A program made the translations under genes and the position numbers. The notes under the pieces were generated by a model, which was not told the DNA's origin, ran no database searches, and saw only the letters and a program-made list of their open reading frames with translations. Below are positions 30,916-32,454 of a stretch of DNA of 32,454 nt, in pieces (within the stretch, counting starts at the first letter, position 1; every line of letters begins with the position of its first letter). The DNA comes from a virus, in IMG/VR virus record IMGVR_UViG_3300027759_000276, positions 1 to 32,454 of that record, one strand, 5' to 3'.

Positions 30916-31372
30916 TCTGCCCACTATGCCAGGCCTGACCTGGGTCCCATTTCAACCTGGCCACGTAGCAGTGATGAATGTCAAGGCTCAAAACTTCCAA
31001 ACCATCAGCAGAGCCATCGATGTTATGACCATGCTAGAACACCAGGCTAGAAGTGGCCACGCTATCACTGCGATATTGCATGGCAGACCAGTTGCCTGCT
31101 TTGGTGCGGTGTCTATCTGGAAGGGTGTCGAGGAGATGTGGTGCTTTATAGAGGAACGTGGGCGCAAATACCCAAAGACTCTGACAAGAGCAGCCATTGT
31201 TTACCGTGATTTCAGAGTGATATCGCAGAATTTACATCGACTACAAATAATCGTAAGATGCGTTGACTTACGAGCTGTGCGTTGGGGAAATGCTATTGGA
31301 TTCGAGATAGAAGGCTTGATGAAAAAGTATGGACCAGACGAGGCAGATTTTTTTATGATGTCAAGGAGCTAA
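30902..31372 (+). CDS. T7 gp13-like protein with GNAT-type fold
   Basis: 156 residues from the ATG at 30902 inside the terminase end; the in-frame start at 30857 is too deep in that gene. The order of strands and helices (AVMNVKAQNF, HAITAILHGRPVACFGAVSIW, VEEMWCFIEERGRKYP, then HRLQIIVRCVDLRAVRWGNAIGFEIEGLMKKYGPD) follows the acetyltransferase fold seen in T7 gp13-type internal virion assembly proteins. Whether it acetylates anything is unknown. Confidence 0.75.
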   Translation: MYLPDLPTMPGLTWVPFQPGHVAVMNVKAQNFQTISRAIDVMTMLEHQARSGHAITAILHGRPVACFGAVSIWKGVEEMWCFIEERGRKYPKTLTRAAIVYRDFRVISQNLHRLQIIVRCVDLRAVRWGNAIGFEIEGLMKKYGPDEADFFMMSRS

Positions 31373-31374
31373 AC

Positions 31375-31617
31375 ATGGGTGGATTATTTGGTGGTGGTGG
31401 TGGTGGATCTACTGCAGCAGCAGAAGAGCAGATCCGAGTACAGAAAGAGCAGATTGCAAAGCAAGACCAACAGCTTGCTACACAAGAAACTAACCTGGCT
31501 AAGAAAACCCAAGCTGGTATGGCTGCCAGACGTGGCGGTGGCTTGCGCCAGCTGCTCTCACAAGAACGTACAGATAGCGAGTTGGGCGTTCAATCCAAAC
31601 TTGGTGGAGGAATGTAA
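31375..31617 (+). CDS. Small Gly-rich and coiled-coil protein
   Basis: 80 residues from the ATG two bases after the previous stop. A Gly run at the start (GGLFGGGGGGST) is followed by a Gln-rich helix (EEQIRVQKEQIAKQDQQLATQE) and an Arg/Gly end (GMAARRGGGLRQLLSQER). Similar small proteins lie near portal or tail genes in other podoviruses; function unknown. Confidence 0.8.
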   Translation: MGGLFGGGGGGSTAAAEEQIRVQKEQIAKQDQQLATQETNLAKKTQAGMAARRGGGLRQLLSQERTDSELGVQSKLGGGM

Positions 31618-31619
31618 CC

Positions 31620-31784
31620 ATGGCTACAGACATGAAAATGAAGATGCAAGAAAAAGTGCATAAGGTCATGAAAGAGTACGCCAGTGGCAAGCTCAAATCT
31701 TCTAGCGGTCAAAAGGTCAAGTCACGCCAGCAAGCAATTGCTATTGGCATGAGCGAGGCCGAGGCTCTCAAGAAGAAAAAATAA
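31620..31784 (+). CDS. Small basic protein, DUF6496-like
   Basis: 54 residues, Lys-rich. The pattern MKEYASGKLKSSSGQKVKSR, then QQAIAIGMSEAEALKKKK matches the DUF6496 family of small basic proteins of unknown function, common in phages and bacteria. It starts two bases after the previous stop and the next gene starts directly after its own. Confidence 0.8.
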   Translation: MATDMKMKMQEKVHKVMKEYASGKLKSSSGQKVKSRQQAIAIGMSEAEALKKKK

Positions 31785-32372
31785 ATGTCAATCATTTACG
31801 TCACCAGAGAATCTGAGAATCAAAAAGCGCAATTCGTTGCGCTTACTCAGAAAGATAAAGATGGCCGACAAGTTATCTCTGGCAGTGACTATCCTGCAAT
31901 CAGTGCAGATGTAAACCATGTGAGGATGCATGAAGGCCGTGCATTCTTTGCATGGCATATGAACCCATCTGCTACACCACTTGCAGCTGGCGCCAGCATA
32001 AATATTGTGATGGCGTCCAATGCTGGCATTACTCCACATATTACTGCTGGCTATGCGTGTGGTGGTGATTGCGAGTTCTATATTTATCAAGGAACAGCTA
32101 CCACTGGTGGTACAGCATTTACACCAGTTAATAGAAATAGAACAAGTTCTACTGTAAGTGAATGTGCGATGGTCATCAATCCAACCATTACATCACTTGG
32201 CACATTGATTGATGCCCAGGTTGGTCCTGGTGGCAGCGGTCCAAAGGCAGGCGGTGGAACAGGCTCTGGCCTGGAATATGTATTTAGCTCATTGACTAAC
32301 TTTCACTTTAGGTTGACCAATGTGTCAAGCAAAGCAGAGATAGCAATTTTAACTTTAGAGTGGTACGAATAA
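31785..32372 (+). CDS. Putative virion protein, complete copy (195 aa)
   Basis: 195 residues, beta-rich throughout: MSIIYVTRESENQKAQFVAL start, a central FFAWHMNPSATPLAAGASINIVM region, a Gly-rich loop (GPGGSGPKAGGGTGSG) and a C-terminal NFHFRLTNVSSKAEIAILTLEWYE. The jelly-roll-like strand pattern and the position among head-assembly genes suggest a capsid-surface or tail protein. I recall similar proteins in other phages without known role. The 3' 231 bases are repeated at the window start with two residue changes. Confidence 0.85.
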   Translation: MSIIYVTRESENQKAQFVALTQKDKDGRQVISGSDYPAISADVNHVRMHEGRAFFAWHMNPSATPLAAGASINIVMASNAGITPHITAGYACGGDCEFYIYQGTATTGGTAFTPVNRNRTSSTVSECAMVINPTITSLGTLIDAQVGPGGSGPKAGGGTGSGLEYVFSSLTNFHFRLTNVSSKAEIAILTLEWYE

Positions 32373-32454
32373 TGGAAGACTTTACAAAAGGTGAATGCCC
32401 AGCTGTTTTAAAAGACAAACAGTTAAGCATTAAGAACCACCACATTTGCATTGT
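32142..32454. repeat. Terminal direct repeat, right copy
   Basis: Copy of 1-313, differing at 32269 and 32346. Joining the copies rebuilds the 195-aa gene and the Cys-rich gene without a break, which supports a closed map of 32,141 bases. Confidence 0.95.
32372..32454 (+). CDS. 5' part of the Cys-rich protein gene, cut by the window end
   Basis: The first 27 codons of the protein encoded in full at 231-656, starting at an ATG overlapping the previous stop (TAATG). These bases are identical to the left copy. Confidence 0.9.
   Translation, partial: MEDFTKGECPAVLKDKQLSIKNHHICI

Overview
The window is almost certainly the complete genome of a short-tailed (podovirus-type) dsDNA phage, opened inside a gene. 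The first 313 bases return at the end (1-313 = 32142-32454, two mismatches), so the map closes to about 32,141 unique bases. The host is Gram-negative: there is an Rz/Rz1 spanin pair, a second small lipoprotein and Shine-Dalgarno-led genes throughout. Base composition is intermediate. I cannot name the host with confidence; a freshwater or soil Pseudomonadota is a guess.

Layout. (1) Packaging and head-tail genes run on the + strand from 28359 across the junction to about 18.2 kb: an SSB-like protein, small and large terminase, a gp13-like GNAT-fold protein, small virion-type proteins, a Cys-rich protein, portal, a Bbp19-like protein, scaffold, major capsid, a decoration candidate, tail tubular A and B, four internal/ejected virion proteins, a tail fibre with T7-type anchor and self-cleaving S74 chaperone, and a second adhesin. 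(2) A crowded lysis cassette follows (18.2-21.2 kb): several one- and two-helix membrane proteins, a lipoprotein, Rz with Rz1 nested inside it, and a GH19 endolysin. (3) The - strand holds a recombination operon (25084 to 21173): serine recombinase, three unknowns, YqaJ-type exonuclease, a 54-aa protein and RecT. (4) A divergent control region (25085-25282) has a promoter candidate on each side and paired repeat boxes. (5) A + strand early operon (25283-28011) of tightly overlapping genes follows: ribbon-helix-helix regulator, RuvC-like resolvase, small proteins, Zn-ribbon protein and a winged-helix replication initiator.

How it works together. No polymerase, primase, helicase or RNA polymerase is visible, so replication must borrow the host machinery. 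The initiator gene carries what looks like its own origin: a perfect DnaA box, three palindromic iterons and an AT-rich stretch, as in lambda O. YqaJ plus RecT, RuvC, the SSB-like protein and the serine recombinase form a recombination set suited to making or resolving concatemers. The major capsid and decoration genes are set apart by a terminator plus strong promoter upstream and a terminator downstream, and the capsid ribosome-binding site lies in a perfect hairpin.

Most noteworthy: the intragenic origin; the capsid translational hairpin; a 13-base promoter box shared by the capsid and recombination promoters; an overprinted small gene in the 3' end of an internal virion protein gene; a DNA-glycosylase-like motif set in that virion protein; and a mini-SSB ending in the classic acidic tip. 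No CRISPR array, tRNA, insertion sequence, reverse transcriptase or large integrase was seen.
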